From Candidatus Poseidoniaceae archaeon (GTDB lineage: Archaea > Thermoplasmatota > Poseidoniia > Poseidoniales > Poseidoniaceae): a DNA stretch of 12,305 nt. Positions 1 through 6,984 of the stretch are shown one piece after another (positions within the stretch are counted from its first letter, which is position 1; each line of letters begins with the position of its first letter). Both the position numbers and the translations under genes were made by a program. The stretch is taken from assembly GCA_013330925.1 (NCBI GenBank), contig DUHJ01000058.1, positions 1 to 12,305 on the forward strand. The letters run 5' to 3'. The notes under the pieces are model-generated. The model made no database searches, was not told where the DNA came from, and saw nothing but the letters and a program-made list of their open reading frames with translations.

Positions 1-1392
1 ACCGTCCCCGATGTCGGCGTTGGAAAGTGGGTCTACGACACCTTCGTCCCCCACGGCTACGCGCTCGCTCAGGCCTCCACGTTTGGCACCGGGCAATCCA
101 CCCATTGCCAAGACGTCAAGGGACTCGGAGAACAAATTGGCATCCAAGCCGTCGTTCAGTGGCTTGGCGAGCAAAACTGGTCCAACGGAAACGTGGGCCT
201 GATGGGCAAATCCTACGCCGGCACCACCAACTGGGAAGCGGCGCAAAACCCCTCGGAGCACCTGAAGACCATCGTGCCGATCTCCGGCTCCATCGGCGTC
301 CAGGAGATGTTCTACCGGAACGGCTCCTCGGAAAGCAGAGCGATGCTCTACGACGCCCTCTACGAAGGCGCCACGGCGGACGCCACCACCGACGACATGC
401 GGATGTGTCAGGACGACGCCATCGGTCCACTCAACCCCTTCACCACGTGGGCCGGCGCCGACTTTGGTGGCGCCAGTTGGAACGATTACTGGGACGAGCG
501 GCGCCACCTTCCCGACGTTCTGGAGAACTACAACGGCAGCGTCTACCTCGTGTGGGGGCTCCAAGATTGGAACGTCGACCCCTACCACGCCTTCCCGACG
601 TACCAACTGCTCAAGGACGCAGGCATCCACACCCGAGCCATCGCCGGACAGTGGGCGCACAACTACCCCGACCAGCCAGATCGGCACGGTGAGCTCGGCA
701 GCGGTTACGGCGCTGAAGCCTACCCCAACACCAGCCGAATGGACTGGGCCGTCGAACTCTATGCATGGTTCGAATGGTTCCTGAAGGGCCAAGGTGAGGA
801 ACCGGAACCCCACGTCCAAATTCAGACCCAAGACGGCCGTTGGCACGTGGAAGACACGTGGCCACCAGAGGACCTCACCTGGTGGTCGAAGGGCTTCGAT
901 GAAGCGGCCGTCAACGGACGTCTGGTGACCGCCACGCAGTCCGTGACCGTCGATTTCGGCATGCTCAACGACACCGTCCACATTTCAGGGATGCCGACCT
1001 TGCACCTGACGGCCACCACAAGGACCTGCCAAGGCGGTCAGGTGTTTGCCACCATGTTTGCTGACGACCTCCGCTTGGGCCATGCCACCATGGACATCCG
1101 ATACCGCGACGGAGGCATGGACGCAAAGACCACGGCACCCCTGACCACCTACCTCATGCTCATGGAATTCAACCCGCTCGACACCGTTGTACCGGCAGGA
1201 AGCACCCTCCGCGTGGAGTTGACCGAAGACGGCATGGACTACCTTCCAAGCCCATGTGCAGCGATTGGACTTCGCATTGCGGACAACGCCGATTCGGTGC
1301 TGAGCCTGCCGCTGATCGAACGTGCTGACGACGATGCACGTTGGTTCGATGCACCGCCATGGTGGGAACAACAGGAGATTCCTGGGGTCTGA
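1..1392 (+). CDS. S15 / CocE-NonD family alpha/beta-hydrolase (X-Pro dipeptidyl-peptidase-like), 5' truncated
   Basis: Frame 1 is open from the first base, so the N-terminus lies outside the window; 463 residues are visible. The nucleophile elbow GKSYAG puts the catalytic Ser at 211-213. The acid motif GLQDWNV puts Asp at 565-567, and QWAHNYP puts His at 658-660, so the triad is complete and in family order. After about residue 270 the protein turns into a beta-rich segment (VTVDFGML, MPTLHLTATT, STLRVELTEDG) that matches the jelly-roll C-terminal domain of PepX/CocE enzymes. The family hydrolyses N-terminal X-Pro dipeptides or small esters/amides, and many members are exported. A signal peptide, if present, would be in the missing part. 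A GTG at 193 could be misread as a start, but it would delete residues needed for the hydrolase core. The exact substrate cannot be told from sequence. Confidence 0.9.
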   Translation, partial: TVPDVGVGKWVYDTFVPHGYALAQASTFGTGQSTHCQDVKGLGEQIGIQAVVQWLGEQNWSNGNVGLMGKSYAGTTNWEAAQNPSEHLKTIVPISGSIGVQEMFYRNGSSESRAMLYDALYEGATADATTDDMRMCQDDAIGPLNPFTTWAGADFGGASWNDYWDERRHLPDVLENYNGSVYLVWGLQDWNVDPYHAFPTYQLLKDAGIHTRAIAGQWAHNYPDQPDRHGELGSGYGAEAYPNTSRMDWAVELYAWFEWFLKGQGEEPEPHVQIQTQDGRWHVEDTWPPEDLTWWSKGFDEAAVNGRLVTATQSVTVDFGMLNDTVHISGMPTLHLTATTRTCQGGQVFATMFADDLRLGHATMDIRYRDGGMDAKTTAPLTTYLMLMEFNPLDTVVPAGSTLRVELTEDGMDYLPSPCAAIGLRIADNADSVLSLPLIERADDDARWFDAPPWWEQQEIPGV

Positions 1393-1394
1393 GC

Positions 1395-1745
1395 ATGCGC
1401 GTGCTTGCGTTCGAAGACCACGTCGACATCGAAGCATTGCTGATTTCAGGCGCCGTGAGCATGGATGGCCTTCTGTTTGAACAGCGGTGGACCAGCGAAA
1501 ACGCGCTTCAGCACATCGACAGCGTTCGACCCGACGTGCTCCTCCTGGACCATTTCATGCCCCCGATGACCGGACTTGAGGTGCTCGACGCTTTGCTGAA
1601 CGCGGTGGACAACGGTAGCATGACCCGTCCAGGCACCATTGTGGCGATGTCCAGTGAACCCTCGTGCAACGATGCCATGGTGGCACGCGGAGCAGACCAC
1701 GGCATCGTCAAACCCCGCGTGGCCACCCTGAACGTCTGGTCCTAA
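1395..1745 (+). CDS. Stand-alone receiver (REC) domain response regulator
   Basis: This is a 116-residue protein that is only a CheY-like receiver domain. Expected marks are present: the acidic pair E7-D8 after the first beta strand (MRVLAFED), phospho-acceptor D52 in VLLLDHFMPPMTG, a hydroxyl residue in IVAMSS (S86 or S87), and the conserved K106-P107 in GIVKP. No output domain follows, so it should act by protein-protein contact or as a phosphate relay in the cytoplasm. It starts 2 nt after the peptidase stop, which suggests co-transcription. An upstream in-frame ATG at 1341 lies inside the peptidase gene and would add residues before the first strand, so the ATG at 1395 is preferred. No histidine kinase is in the window, so the partner is unknown. 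Confidence 0.85.
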   Translation: MRVLAFEDHVDIEALLISGAVSMDGLLFEQRWTSENALQHIDSVRPDVLLLDHFMPPMTGLEVLDALLNAVDNGSMTRPGTIVAMSSEPSCNDAMVARGADHGIVKPRVATLNVWS

Positions 1746-1764
1746 GGCCAACAGAACAAAAGCG

Positions 1765-1780
1765 GATACCGCGAGGTATC
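1765..1780. repeat. Perfect inverted repeat / hairpin with GNRA-type loop in the gap before the GT-C gene
   Basis: GATACC (1765-1770) and GGTATC (1775-1780) are exact reverse complements around GCGA, which as RNA is a GNRA tetraloop. A G-U pair (1764/1781) could extend the stem. It lies in the 104-nt gap between the response regulator and the membrane protein. It could be an RNA hairpin in the intergenic transcript, an end-of-unit structure, or a DNA dyad bound by a regulator. No U-rich run follows, so a classic intrinsic terminator is not supported. The rest of the gap shows no clear promoter; a GGAGGT at 1825-1830 sits 19 nt before the chosen start. Confidence 0.45.
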
Positions 1781-1849
1781 TCCGTGCATCCTCACGAACG
1801 GATTGACGCACCCGTTTGGGGGGCGGAGGTGGCCGGCGAAGCGGGGACC

Positions 1850-3721
1850 ATGATGGCCTCATGGTTGCTTCCCATGTTGTTGGGTCTTGGGTGCATGATC
1901 GCCCTCGTCGGTGAATTGAGCCTGCCTGTGTGGCCGGCCATCGTGATGGCGCTTGGCCTTCCCGTCGTGCTCTTCGCCCGCCTTTTGCACGCGGGACAGT
2001 GGACCCCACGTGACCTTCGATGGGCGTGGGTCCCGGCCGTGATTGTGGTCACCTCCTACGTCGACCCATCGTGGACCGGCCCGATGCTCTGGGACCAATC
2101 CGACCACCTGCAAACCGCGAACAGGTACCTCGGCCGCTGGGAGTGGGAACCCTTCCACATGGATCAGGACTTTTCCTTCCGCCCAAAGGTCATCTCTGGT
2201 TTGGCGGCCGCCGAATTCGCGATGACAGGCGCATCGACCCACGTCCACGCGGTCCCATTGCTCGTCTTGGTGGCCTGCGGTTGGCAGGTTCAACGCTTGT
2301 CTGAGGAAGCAGGTGCTGGTCGTTGGTCGCTGCTCGCTCCGCTGATCGTGCTGACCTTCCCCGCCATGATGCAGCAGGGGCGCACCGTCTACCTCGAAGC
2401 CTTGGCAACTGGAGGGTTGATGTTCGCCCTCCGGATTGGCATGCGGGTCCTTCACGCTCCGCCAAAGCAAGGCGTTGGAGGGTTGCACGGCGCCGTCCTT
2501 GCCACCGTTGGTCTGGCAAAATTCCCCTACCTCTACCTCGGTCCAGCCCTTGCCGTGCTGCTGGGTTGGCGCACCAAGTCCTTGGCCCGTGGAGCATGGG
2601 TCGTTCTCGGATGGACGGTCGTGGTCGCCCCGTTCTTCCTCAGCGATTGGGTCGACCACGGGCAATTTGCAGCGAGCATCGACCCGCAGTTCACCGGTAC
2701 AGTGGCCAGCCTCACGGGTGAGGTGGGCACCTATGGACCGGGTCAAGCGTTCACGGAGATGCTGTTTGAGATGGGCCTCGTGATGCACCTCCTCTGCGCG
2801 ACAGGGCTTGTCCTCTGGGTGATGGGTGACGCCGCGCCACGCGCCCTGACCGTGGGCGGCCTCCTTCTCCCTGGCCTGATCCTCTTCGCCTTCGTGCTGG
2901 ATTTCGGCTGGCCCCGCTATCACCTTCCTTGGCTTGCAGGCTTGGTCTGCTTTGGCCTCGCAGGTCTCGTGCATGCACCGCCGGCGCACCGTGTGTTGGA
3001 GCACGCCGCTTGGCGACCGGTGGTGCTCAGCCTGCTGATGGTGTGCAGCGGCATCCACCTGAATACCGTCCTTGGAGAAACGCTGGACGAGCGCGACGCC
3101 ACGGCGCAGAAGATGGAATGGCGCTGGAACCTGTTTGACCACTACACGGCGTTGGGACCGTTCATTCCAGAAGATGCGGTGGTGCTGGCAGGGTACGACA
3201 TCAACCTCGGATTGCGGTATGGGGCGGAGACCTACCGTTTCGGACCTTCCGACGACCCCATCCACGATTCCATCGTGGTGGTGGACGCCACCCACGTGGT
3301 CACGGGAGGCATCGCGACACGCTTTGCGTGGGAGGACGAACCTATGCGGCTTCTCGGCGCACCGATGTCGCCCTTGACGCATGTCACGCAAGGCGAGGAC
3401 CATCACATCCTCTGGACGGTGGATGCACAGCGGCTGGCATGGCACGATGCGGCCGATGCCCTGAACCTGACCGATGCACGCGTGCATTCCGGTGACGCGG
3501 TGCTGGTGGACGGTGGTGCAACCGTCGAAGCACCGGACGGTTGGACGTGGGCTGAAGTCTTCGATGCAGGAGAGCAGGAGGCCGATGCAAGCGGCGTGGT
3601 GGATTTCATGCTCGGCTTGGACGGAACGGCAAGCCGCGTCTGTTCGGCATCATGCCCGAATGAAATCACCGTCCCGGAAGGAACAACATACCTGCTCCGC
3701 GTGAGGTGGTCCGATGCTTGA
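1850..3721 (+). CDS. Polytopic membrane glycosyltransferase-like protein (GT-C fold, GT39/ArnT-like)
   Basis: About 623 residues. The N-terminal two thirds alternate hydrophobic helices with short loops: strong membrane segments near 5-20, 27-45, 58-70, 134-150, 160-172, 183-198, 214-240, 249-264, 306-325, 333-351, 359-374 and 390-400. The C-terminal third (about 405-623) is soluble and probably extracytoplasmic. The loop after the third helix carries WDQSDH (D82, D85), placed where GT-C enzymes have their catalytic/metal aspartate, followed by DFSFRPKVISGL. GLAKFPYLYLGPAL and RYHLPWL resemble segments of PMT_2 family proteins. Such enzymes move sugars from a polyprenyl-phosphate carrier to protein or lipid outside the membrane. 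The open frame begins earlier, but the ATG at 1850 (or 1853) starts directly at the first hydrophobic segment; GTG codons at 1784 and 1829 are alternatives. Its end overlaps the next gene by 8 nt. Family is inferred from architecture; donor and acceptor are unknown. Confidence 0.75.
   Translation: MMASWLLPMLLGLGCMIALVGELSLPVWPAIVMALGLPVVLFARLLHAGQWTPRDLRWAWVPAVIVVTSYVDPSWTGPMLWDQSDHLQTANRYLGRWEWEPFHMDQDFSFRPKVISGLAAAEFAMTGASTHVHAVPLLVLVACGWQVQRLSEEAGAGRWSLLAPLIVLTFPAMMQQGRTVYLEALATGGLMFALRIGMRVLHAPPKQGVGGLHGAVLATVGLAKFPYLYLGPALAVLLGWRTKSLARGAWVVLGWTVVVAPFFLSDWVDHGQFAASIDPQFTGTVASLTGEVGTYGPGQAFTEMLFEMGLVMHLLCATGLVLWVMGDAAPRALTVGGLLLPGLILFAFVLDFGWPRYHLPWLAGLVCFGLAGLVHAPPAHRVLEHAAWRPVVLSLLMVCSGIHLNTVLGETLDERDATAQKMEWRWNLFDHYTALGPFIPEDAVVLAGYDINLGLRYGAETYRFGPSDDPIHDSIVVVDATHVVTGGIATRFAWEDEPMRLLGAPMSPLTHVTQGEDHHILWTVDAQRLAWHDAADALNLTDARVHSGDAVLVDGGATVEAPDGWTWAEVFDAGEQEADASGVVDFMLGLDGTASRVCSASCPNEITVPEGTTYLLRVRWSDA
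3703..3708 (+). promoter_or_regulatory. Ribosome binding site of the nucleotidyltransferase gene
   Basis: GAGGTG sits 5 nt before the ATG at 3714 and lies inside the end of the GT-C coding region. It fixes the start that overlaps the upstream stop and implies translational coupling. Confidence 0.7.
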
Positions 3722-4553
3722 GGCCATCGAGGAGGTGTTGGCTTGGTCCGCGGTGTTCAACCACGGCCTGACCGAGGAAGAGGTGCACCAACACCTTGCT
3801 GCGAGGGCGACGCTGGAAGACGTCAAAGCAGCCCTCGAAACGGCCGCAACGGCGGTCCAAACCGGGGGGCGTTGGCACCTCACAACGTTCGATTTTGACG
3901 TGGACATCGACACAGCACGGCGCCAATTTGCTCACGCGCACCTCGAAGAGGTGGGCCCTGTGCTCTCGCAATTGGCCGCCTCGCCGACCGTCGAAGCGAT
4001 GGCCATCACAGGGTCTGTGGCGGCAGGCGTGAACGACAAAGACGGCGACGTTGACCTTCTCATCCTGGCTCGACCGGGCCACGTGTGGCGCGTACGAGCG
4101 CTGGCCATCCACCTGCAACACAACGTGGACGGTGGTCACCGCATTTGCCCCAACATGGTGTTGGACCGGAGCATGTTGGATCTTCGTCGCTCCACCTATG
4201 CCGCCCGTGAGATGGCGATGATGCGGCCGCTGAAGGGCGATGGCGTCCTCATCGAGCTCCTCGATGCGAACCCATGGTTCGAAGAAGAATTGCCCAACGC
4301 GTCGATGCGAGATCGACTGAATCTCCCTTCTCCAAGCGGGGGCATGCCTTGGTGGTGGTCCGTGATGCGCGCCCCGGTGACGGGACGTTGGGCAGAACGT
4401 TGGGAGGCAGGACGGCGTATCCGTGAACTGCAATCGGCCTCGACTTCGCATGAAGCGACCTACAGCAAAGATCGCTGCATCGGTCACGAAAACGCCCACA
4501 GGAGCCGCATTGAAGGGACCATGGCTCACATCCTCTCGGAGGTCCGCACATGA
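3714..4553 (+). CDS. Nucleotidyltransferase-fold protein with N-terminal winged-helix-like region
   Basis: 279 residues. The centre holds the polymerase-beta-type nucleotidyltransferase signature: ITGSVAAG (G100-S101) followed by D112-x-D114 in GDVDLLIL, the Mg-binding aspartates. Before it, residues 1-65 look like a small helical/winged-helix domain (GLTEEEVHQHL). After it come RICPNMVLD, YAAREMAMMRPL and LLDANPWFEEELPN. From memory this order belongs to a family of nucleotidyltransferase-domain proteins often found beside glycosyltransferases in bacteria, whose substrate is not known. These enzymes move a nucleoside monophosphate to a protein, RNA or small molecule. The gene overlaps both neighbours (8 nt upstream, ATGA downstream), so it is probably made together with the GT-C protein and the methyltransferase. 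That placement argues against a toxin-antitoxin MNT role, and no HEPN partner is present. Confidence 0.82.
   Translation: MLEAIEEVLAWSAVFNHGLTEEEVHQHLAARATLEDVKAALETAATAVQTGGRWHLTTFDFDVDIDTARRQFAHAHLEEVGPVLSQLAASPTVEAMAITGSVAAGVNDKDGDVDLLILARPGHVWRVRALAIHLQHNVDGGHRICPNMVLDRSMLDLRRSTYAAREMAMMRPLKGDGVLIELLDANPWFEEELPNASMRDRLNLPSPSGGMPWWWSVMRAPVTGRWAERWEAGRRIRELQSASTSHEATYSKDRCIGHENAHRSRIEGTMAHILSEVRT
4538..4543 (+). promoter_or_regulatory. Ribosome binding site of the methyltransferase gene
   Basis: GGAGGT lies 6 nt before the ATG at 4550, inside the end of the nucleotidyltransferase gene. It supports the ATGA-overlap start. Confidence 0.75.
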
Positions 4554-5362
4554 GCGGGGAAGCCTACCATGAGGAAGTGGCCGCCTACTACGACGCCGAA
4601 GCCGAGGACTTCGAATCGCGCGCAGGTCAAAACCACGTGCTTGAACAACTGCGCCAAGCCTTCCGTGACCTCACGATGACCTACGCCCCACGCTCCATGC
4701 TCGAACTGGGGTATGGACCAGGTCTGGACATGGTGTGGTTTGCTGACCAAGCTGGCGTCGAGGTGGTTCACGGCCTCGACGTGACCCCTTCCTTCCATCG
4801 GATCGTCTCGGAAAAAGCGGAAGCGCGCCAGGACAGCATGTTGCGCCCGATGCTCGGTTCGGCCGAGGACGCAAAGGTGCTGATGGCCGAAGAGCGTGTG
4901 GACACCGTGTTCGTGTTCTTTGGGGCCCTCAACACCACCGCGAATCTCGACGTTGCGGCGAAGGCCATCGCCGATGTGTTGGAACCCGGAGGCCGTGCTG
5001 TGCTCACCTTCGTGAACCGCTGGTACCTCTTCGACGTGCTTTGGAACCTGGCCTTGCTGCGGCCTCGACGGGCCGTGGCGCGTCTTCGCCCCGTGTGGGG
5101 AGGATACAGCCCCACACGGCACCTTCCCTCGGTCTGCCACTCTTCGAGGAGCGTTCGCAAGGCCTTCTCGCCTCACCTCAAGCGGCGTCGGCGGCAAGGC
5201 TTCTGCATCACCCATCCTGCATGGTACCGGCACCACTGGGCCCCGGAGGGATCCTTGCGAAACAGGGTGCTGCACGGGGTCGATCGTATGCTTCGTTTCA
5301 CGCCGTTTTGGAACCTGGGCGAGTACAGCCTCTACGTCTACGAACGACCGAGAATGGACTGA
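4550..5362 (+). CDS. Class I SAM-dependent methyltransferase
   Basis: 270 residues. The Rossmann-type SAM site is clear: motif I LELGYGPG at 51-58, the acidic ribose-binding end of strand 2 at D77 (VVHGLDVTP), a strand 4 region DTVFVFFGALNTTANL, and the post-motif VLEPGGRAVLTFVNRW. The N-terminal AYHEEVAAYYDAEAEDF is the usual lid helix of UbiE/small-molecule methyltransferases. Residues about 165-240 are rich in Arg and aromatics (RPRRAVARLRPVWGGY, LKRRRRQGF) and may contact a phosphorylated or membrane-bound substrate; this is inference. Translation is coupled to the nucleotidyltransferase gene through ATGA and a good ribosome binding site. The likely role is to methylate the glycan, lipid or nucleotide-linked product of the same operon. 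Its last 25 nt overlap the convergent SDR gene. Confidence 0.9.
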   Translation: MSGEAYHEEVAAYYDAEAEDFESRAGQNHVLEQLRQAFRDLTMTYAPRSMLELGYGPGLDMVWFADQAGVEVVHGLDVTPSFHRIVSEKAEARQDSMLRPMLGSAEDAKVLMAEERVDTVFVFFGALNTTANLDVAAKAIADVLEPGGRAVLTFVNRWYLFDVLWNLALLRPRRAVARLRPVWGGYSPTRHLPSVCHSSRSVRKAFSPHLKRRRRQGFCITHPAWYRHHWAPEGSLRNRVLHGVDRMLRFTPFWNLGEYSLYVYERPRMD

Positions 5363-6213
5363 AGCGCGGCCCCAAGCCGGCCATGCCCTTCCCGGCTTTC
5401 GCTCGCAGACCCCTGCCCGTCGTCCAGACGAAGGCTGGCGAAAATGGAGGCTGCCGTTTGCCGCCCGTAGGCTCGCCGTGTGCGAGAGGCCGACCATGGT
5501 TCAACGGGAACATCACGGATTTCGGCCACCCGTTCCGCGAAGGTGCGTTGCCTGCAACGGACCAACAGGGGTGGATGAACCACGCCCATGGGGCCCTGAT
5601 CCAACAGGCTCCAGAGCCACGTGGCGAACCCGGGTACATCGGCGATCGACATCCACATCGAACCGTCGCCAAAACAAGGTACGGTGCCCCCTTCATACAA
5701 CATGGAAAACCAGGAACCTCGTGCCAACATCCACGGTGCACGGACGACGGTGCAGGTCGAGGCCGTCCGGGCCCGCCAAGGCGCTTCTCCAATGGCATAG
5801 GACCGTGCATACCCAATTGGGTTCACGGGCGTGTCGGGGGTCACCACGTCTTCACCCCTGTCCCCGTACGACAAGGAACCGTGCACTGCAACCGCCGTGA
5901 CTCCGTGCTGCTCGGCCGCCGTCAGCATCGTTTCGTTGGCCACCGCAGTCCGCTTGGCCACGCGCGTACGTTGCCGGGCACTGCCCGCGGACGGGCGGGC
6001 GACGTGAACGAGGTGTTCCATGCCGTCCAACCACGTGCTCCAAGGAAGGGAGGCGTCGAGCAAATCACCGTGGACGGTGTCCACGTGGTTGCCGAGCGGC
6101 GTGCGATGAACCAAGGCACGAACAGGCCGATCGGCACGTGCAAGCACGGCTCGGCCAACGAATCCACTTCCGCCGGTCAGAAAGGTCCGAGGAGGCGTGG
6201 TCAACCAGGTCAC
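5338..6213 (-). CDS. NAD(P)-dependent epimerase/dehydratase-like extended SDR lacking the catalytic lysine
   Basis: 291 residues. The dinucleotide-binding loop TGGSGFVG is at 13-20, followed by HGDLLD (48-53) and VHVARPSAGS (69-78), which match the extended/atypical SDR fold. The active-site region is SLSYGDRG (113-120) and GYARSYAIGE (134-143). In the usual YxxxK motif the lysine is four residues after Y135, but here it is Y139, encoded by TAT at 5797-5799. The enzyme may therefore be altered in catalysis or act as an NAD(P)-binding sensor or chaperone. Relatives with similar layout include sugar-nucleotide epimerases and complex I NDUFA9-like proteins. The start is GTG at 6213, overlapping the stop of the acidic gene as GTGA, so the two are coupled. 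The C-terminus (about 240-291) is Ser/Arg-rich and unlike a folded core. It overlaps the methyltransferase tail-to-tail by 25 nt. Confidence 0.85.
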   Translation of the reverse strand: MTWLTTPPRTFLTGGSGFVGRAVLARADRPVRALVHRTPLGNHVDTVHGDLLDASLPWSTWLDGMEHLVHVARPSAGSARQRTRVAKRTAVANETMLTAAEQHGVTAVAVHGSLSYGDRGEDVVTPDTPVNPIGYARSYAIGEAPWRARTASTCTVVRAPWMLARGSWFSMLYEGGTVPCFGDGSMWMSIADVPGFATWLWSLLDQGPMGVVHPPLLVRCRQRTFAERVAEIRDVPVEPWSASRTRRAYGRQTAASIFASLRLDDGQGSASESREGHGRLGAALQSILGRS

Positions 6214-6920
6214 TCCTCATAGAGGACCCAATCCGGCTCACCGGGATCTCGGTACCACCAGGAGCCTTCCTCGTCCTCGTACCATTCCACACCGTCTTCG
6301 TCGACGGTGATGCCACCGTCGTCTTCGTCCTCTGCTTCGGGCTCCGCATCAGGACTGTCGAGGCCTGATTCGAGGGCGATTTGCCGCTTGACGTCGTCCA
6401 CGCCTTCTTCCGCGTTGGCAAAGACACGCGCGTCGGACAACACGGAGGCTTGGTGGTCCCCTGCTCGAACGGCGTCGTCGGACTCCTGGATGAAATCGTC
6501 CGTCATCTTGGCACGGAATTCTTCGAATTCATCACGGCCGAAACTGCCGACGAAGGAGTCGTCGGTGGTCGCCATCAACTCGTCGAGGTTCTTCCTGCGT
6601 CCAAGTTTGATGTCTGGGGCGTCGGGCATCTCCTCATCGTAGAACTCGTCGCCGTCGTCCTCGAGGCGTTCGAAGGTGCGTTCCTCAGGATCCGCGTCTT
6701 CGATGGCGTCCATCAACAGGTCATGTTCCTCGCCGTCGATTTCCTCTTCCTCGTACGCTGCGAGGACTTCTTCGACCAAATCACCGAGTTTCCGAGCCAG
6801 CTTCGCGTCGTCCTCAGCGTGGTCCGCCTCCAACTTGGCAATTTGCTTCAGCATCTTCTCGTAGGGCGTACCCGTGAGGGCGCCCATGAACCGACCGAAC
6901 CCCCCACGCTTGCGGGCCAT
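6210..6920 (-). CDS. Very acidic hypothetical protein with tryptophan-rich C-terminal tail
   Basis: 236 residues; no enzyme family recognised. The first 15 residues are basic (MARKRGGFGRFMG). Residues about 20-60 are helical and charged (EKMLKQIAKLEADHAEDDAKL), probably coiled coil, and 61-80 (DGEEHDLLMDAIEDADPEE) resemble short SHOCT-like helical segments. Residues 85-205 are dominated by Asp/Glu with little hydrophobic content, so are probably disordered. The last 26 residues carry W213, W221, W222 and W231 with several Tyr (EWYEDEEGSWWYRDP), a compact aromatic motif somewhat like a WW domain strand pair. No signal peptide or membrane segment is seen, so it is probably cytoplasmic. A role as scaffold or binding partner is a guess. 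It is first in a two-gene unit with the SDR and divergent from the JAMM gene across 64 nt. No ribosome binding site precedes the ATG, which would fit a leaderless message. Confidence 0.75.
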   Translation of the reverse strand: MARKRGGFGRFMGALTGTPYEKMLKQIAKLEADHAEDDAKLARKLGDLVEEVLAAYEEEEIDGEEHDLLMDAIEDADPEERTFERLEDDGDEFYDEEMPDAPDIKLGRRKNLDELMATTDDSFVGSFGRDEFEEFRAKMTDDFIQESDDAVRAGDHQASVLSDARVFANAEEGVDDVKRQIALESGLDSPDAEPEAEDEDDGGITVDEDGVEWYEDEEGSWWYRDPGEPDWVLYEE

Positions 6921-6984
6921 GGGGTGAACTCTGAGGCATGCCGGACTTGAAGGGTTCCCCTTCCTTCTTCAGACGGAACGGTTC
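6921..6984. promoter_or_regulatory. Divergent intergenic region, presumed promoters
   Basis: These 64 nt separate the divergent acidic-protein and JAMM genes, so they must hold or abut two start sites if the calls are right. No AT-rich TATA-like box, dyad or ribosome binding site for either direction stands out by eye. The placement is by position only. Confidence 0.3.

Noticed and set aside
1859..3487. Long - strand open frame (542 codons) opposite the GT-C gene
   Set aside because: Its translation is His/Arg/Gln-rich without hydrophobic cores or motifs, as expected from the antisense of a GC-rich membrane protein gene; the + strand frame has coherent membrane segments and linked downstream genes.
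3714..4553. MNT-type antitoxin of a HEPN/MNT toxin-antitoxin pair
   Set aside because: The protein is longer than minimal MNT proteins, no HEPN gene is adjacent, and it is embedded in a glycosyltransferase/methyltransferase operon.
5041..6222. + strand open frame (393 codons) across the SDR gene
   Set aside because: Arg/Pro/Gly/His-rich with no motif; the - strand frame has the TGGSGFVG cofactor site and a coupled start.
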